The notes beneath the pieces are model-generated. The model did no database searches, was not told where the DNA came from, and saw only the letters and a program-made list of their open reading frames with translations. From contig NZ_JACUUA010000049.1 in the NCBI RefSeq assembly GCF_014859565.1, positions 1-21,359 on the forward strand: a stretch of DNA of 21,359 nucleotides. Direction: 5' to 3'. Below, piece after piece: positions 19,553-21,359 of the stretch (positions within the stretch are counted from its first letter, which is position 1; every line of letters starts with the position of its first letter). This DNA comes from Marinospirillum sp. Its GTDB lineage: Bacteria; Pseudomonadota; Gammaproteobacteria; Pseudomonadales; Halomonadaceae. The translations under genes were made by a program, and so were the position numbers.

Positions 19553-21034
19553 TCAGGCTTGCCTGCTGACCTGTGCGCCATCTTCTTCCGGCAAAACAGC
19601 AGTCACTCGCTTGTTGGCAATGTCCACTGAACTGGCATCCTGATCAAAACCAATGAAGTTGACCCCTTCAAGTACCGCTCCGCGCCCGGTTGATCCGGAA
19701 CCGCAGAACATATCCAGGGTCGTACCACCCCTCGGTGTTACCAGGCGCACCAGGTATTGCATCAGAGAAGTGGGCTTCACCGTTGGGTGGGTGTTGCCAC
19801 TGGTGCTGGTATTTTCAACCATGCGAAGCGTCGATCCATGCTTGAGCTGAGGCCCAGGGTTACCCACACCATGATGCCGGTCTTTGGAGCTGGCTTTGGC
19901 ACAGTAGAAGAAGCGTGCCGTACTCCCGTTATCGGTGTATTCGGTGCTTTGGTGATTGCGATTGCCCCATGTGGTGCCTGGCACATCACGCGCCTTGCTT
20001 TTTTCAGTGCGCTTGCCGGTGACTGTTGATTCAGGAAACAGCGCCAGCACCTCTTGACTGCCGTCATGGATGATGTTGGCTGGAAAACGGCCATCCGTGA
20101 CGTTTGGAGCAGCTTTTTGCATGCTGTTATTGTTCCACCCCTTTTCGACTTTAAATCCAGGATCACCGCCCGAACTTACAAAGCTACCACCAACCCTGCA
20201 TCCATCCACATTCAATCCACCCACACCATGCGTCAGGATGTTGTTGACCAGCGTGCCTTTGAAGGGTTTTCTGGCAACAATGATCGGCTCGTGCGCAGGC
20301 TTTAATGCAGAGCCCCAGCCATCCCACTGCCTGGCTGCATCGGTCGCAGGCTTCATCTTGAAGTGATAGCTCTTTGCCTTTTCCTTGTCATCCATCCAGG
20401 GGCGGTGAAACCCCTCGTTGGCACCCCCTTCAAAACCCATGTGGCCATCGGTTGTGCGGTGTGCAAATTCTTCATGCCCAGGCTTCACACCAGCAACTTC
20501 GGTTCGGACTGCGCCAGCGGCTTTGTCCATTGCCAGGCTGATGTTTTGGCTTTTCGGGAATCCTGAGCCATACAGCCAGCCAAGACGGGCATCCCCTTGA
20601 TCCATCATGCGGATGAATGCCTGTTTCTGCACCTCACTCAGAGATTCAAAAAAGGCTTCCTGATCCTGCTGGCCGTCATGCAGGTATTCAATGGAATCGC
20701 GGATTTCAAACCCGCCCAAACGAATGGCCAGCCCCATTAAATCCTGTGTACGACTGCCGGCAAAAGCCAGCAGGTGACCACCAGGCTTCAGCACACGAAA
20801 GGCTTCTTTCCAGATGGATGGCCCCGGCACAAAACTATCCCAGGACTTCCCCATAAAACCCCCGCCCTTTTGCTGGTAGTCATCACCGGCCAGCCAGTGC
20901 TTCAGCACTTCAGTCATGTCGGGTTGCTTGCTTAAACCATAGGGAGGGTCCGTAACAATGCTGTCGATGGAGTTGTCCGGCAGAAGGCGCATTTGTTCAA
21001 GGGCATCGCCTTGGGTGATATTGAAGGTTGGCAT
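19553..21034 (-). CDS. DNA methyltransferase (N6-adenine/N4-cytosine type, beta class)
   Basis: 493 residues. The catalytic motif IVTDPPYGLS (DPPY at 29-32) precedes the S-adenosylmethionine-binding block HPTVKP...LDMFCGSGSTGRGAV (FCGSGSTG at about 443-450). This order, catalytic motif first, defines the beta class. Motif X lies in FRVLKPGGHLLAFAGSRT. The ~300 residues between hold the target-recognition region (ARQWDGWGSALKPAHEPIIVARKPFKGT ends it). DPPY fits methylation of adenine N6 or cytosine N4. No restriction endonuclease is adjacent, so it is an orphan, as often found on phages and plasmids, where it may protect element DNA from host restriction. The upstream region has GGCTATTCC but not the AAG half of the bipartite element. 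Confidence 0.95.
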   Translation of the reverse strand: MPTFNITQGDALEQMRLLPDNSIDSIVTDPPYGLSKQPDMTEVLKHWLAGDDYQQKGGGFMGKSWDSFVPGPSIWKEAFRVLKPGGHLLAFAGSRTQDLMGLAIRLGGFEIRDSIEYLHDGQQDQEAFFESLSEVQKQAFIRMMDQGDARLGWLYGSGFPKSQNISLAMDKAAGAVRTEVAGVKPGHEEFAHRTTDGHMGFEGGANEGFHRPWMDDKEKAKSYHFKMKPATDAARQWDGWGSALKPAHEPIIVARKPFKGTLVNNILTHGVGGLNVDGCRVGGSFVSSGGDPGFKVEKGWNNNSMQKAAPNVTDGRFPANIIHDGSQEVLALFPESTVTGKRTEKSKARDVPGTTWGNRNHQSTEYTDNGSTARFFYCAKASSKDRHHGVGNPGPQLKHGSTLRMVENTSTSGNTHPTVKPTSLMQYLVRLVTPRGGTTLDMFCGSGSTGRGAVLEGVNFIGFDQDASSVDIANKRVTAVLPEEDGAQVSRQA

Positions 21035-21083
21035 TGGTTATCCCATACAGTGAAATATAGGAATAGCCTACCCAGAAAGGAAG

Positions 21084-21101
21084 ACCCTGCGAGTGCAGGG
21101 T
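21084..21101 (-). terminator. Hairpin ACCCTGC-N4-GCAGGGT, weak terminator
   Basis: A 7-bp perfect stem followed on the minus strand by CTTCCTTTC. It lies between the right-edge frame and the methyltransferase and may end transcription coming from the right. Confidence 0.5.
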
Positions 21102-21126
21102 CAGCAACACTGATGCCGCCAGATCA

Positions 21127-21358
21127 TCAGGGCTCAGGTGAGCGCAGGATTTGAGCTGATTCTGGCTTGATTACTACTTCGTTTTGATTATTCACTTTCA
21201 TTGCCGCACGCTCAGCAAGAATATGCACTGCTTGCAAATCTCGCTCAAAATCAAATTTTCTTACAGCCCATCAGGGCAATTGGGCTTAATTCTGCTTGCA
21301 AAATACGTTGCTTCACTGCAATAAAAAGACACCTCAACTCTTCCGGTGCTCCATCGTG
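21127..21358 (-). pseudogene. Partial, possibly frameshifted gene at the right edge
   Basis: Two consecutive leftward frames look coding. From the window edge: EELRCLFIAVKQRILQAELS, then PIALMGCKKI and a stop at 21251-21253. In another frame from 21270: VRKFDFERDLQAVHILAERA and AMKVNNQNEVVIKPESAQIL, stopping at 21127. Joined near 21260-21275 by one indel they would make one protein end. No start is in the window and I do not recognise the family. The stretch could be noncoding; apart from the hairpin nearby nothing else is visible in 21035-21359. Confidence 0.3.
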
Positions 21359-21359
21359 T

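Noticed and set aside
1..21359. tRNA, rRNA, CRISPR array or integrase/attachment site
   Set aside because: No cloverleaf, rRNA segment, regularly spaced repeats or recombinase was found on reading both strands.

Overview
The window looks like an accessory stretch of a mobile element (plasmid, integrative element or large prophage-like island) from a proteobacterium, probably a gammaproteobacterium. This rests on Shine-Dalgarno usage, intermediate base composition and the kinds of protein present: an orphan RNase HI, an orphan beta-class DNA methyltransferase, an ASCH protein, a ParB/Srx-like protein and an XRE regulator, set among many element-type proteins of unknown function. I see no rRNA, tRNA, CRISPR array, integrase, relaxase or conjugation genes, so the type of element cannot be fixed and the host is an inference.

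Layout. The left edge (1-800) is scrap: a TnpB-type (IS200/IS605) gene fragment with an in-frame stop, a compact three-hairpin block that looks like an insertion-sequence end on the other strand, and a nucleotidyltransferase-like gene broken by a frameshift and cut short where the IS debris begins. Next comes a long, mostly leftward set: rnhA (828-1289), two unknown genes sharing a C-terminal QRD[DE]LS tail (1577-3876), a possibly acyltransferase-like gene (3975-4601), an AAA+ ATPase (4687-5619), and a short plus a long coiled-coil protein with overlapping reading frames (5701-6452). A rightward zinc-binding protein (6560-7165) diverges from these. A leftward protein with a duplicated GDSG domain (7202-8029) follows. 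A divergent pair (8149-8952 and 9084-10130) carries related N-terminal domains. The rightward block 9084-13238 holds small unknown proteins, a possible ADP-ribosyltransferase-like protein, a membrane-anchored protein and a ParB/Srx-like protein, ending in a strong terminator. From 13358 to the right edge everything is leftward again: unknown genes, a large single-pass membrane protein, an ASCH protein coupled to a small partner, a protein with a THFMMYETTSEGTP signature, an XRE regulator beside a 31-bp perfect inverted repeat, a gene split by a poly-T frameshift, a stand-alone C-terminal glutathionylspermidine-synthase domain, and the methyltransferase.

The most notable signal is regulatory. 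Eight genes scattered over 15 kb, on both strands, are preceded by the same bipartite sequence AAG-N11-[T/A]GG[C/T]TA with exactly fixed spacing, 32-76 nt upstream of the start and with no TTGACA-like -35. The TA begins a -10-like hexamer of the form TANNNY. This suggests one dedicated regulator or sigma factor driving dispersed genes as a regulon. At 9003-9051 two such elements lie back to back between divergent genes. The sequence at 6508-6536 is by contrast an ordinary sigma-70 promoter (TTGCAG-N17-TATAAT), so the element appears to use at least two promoter classes.
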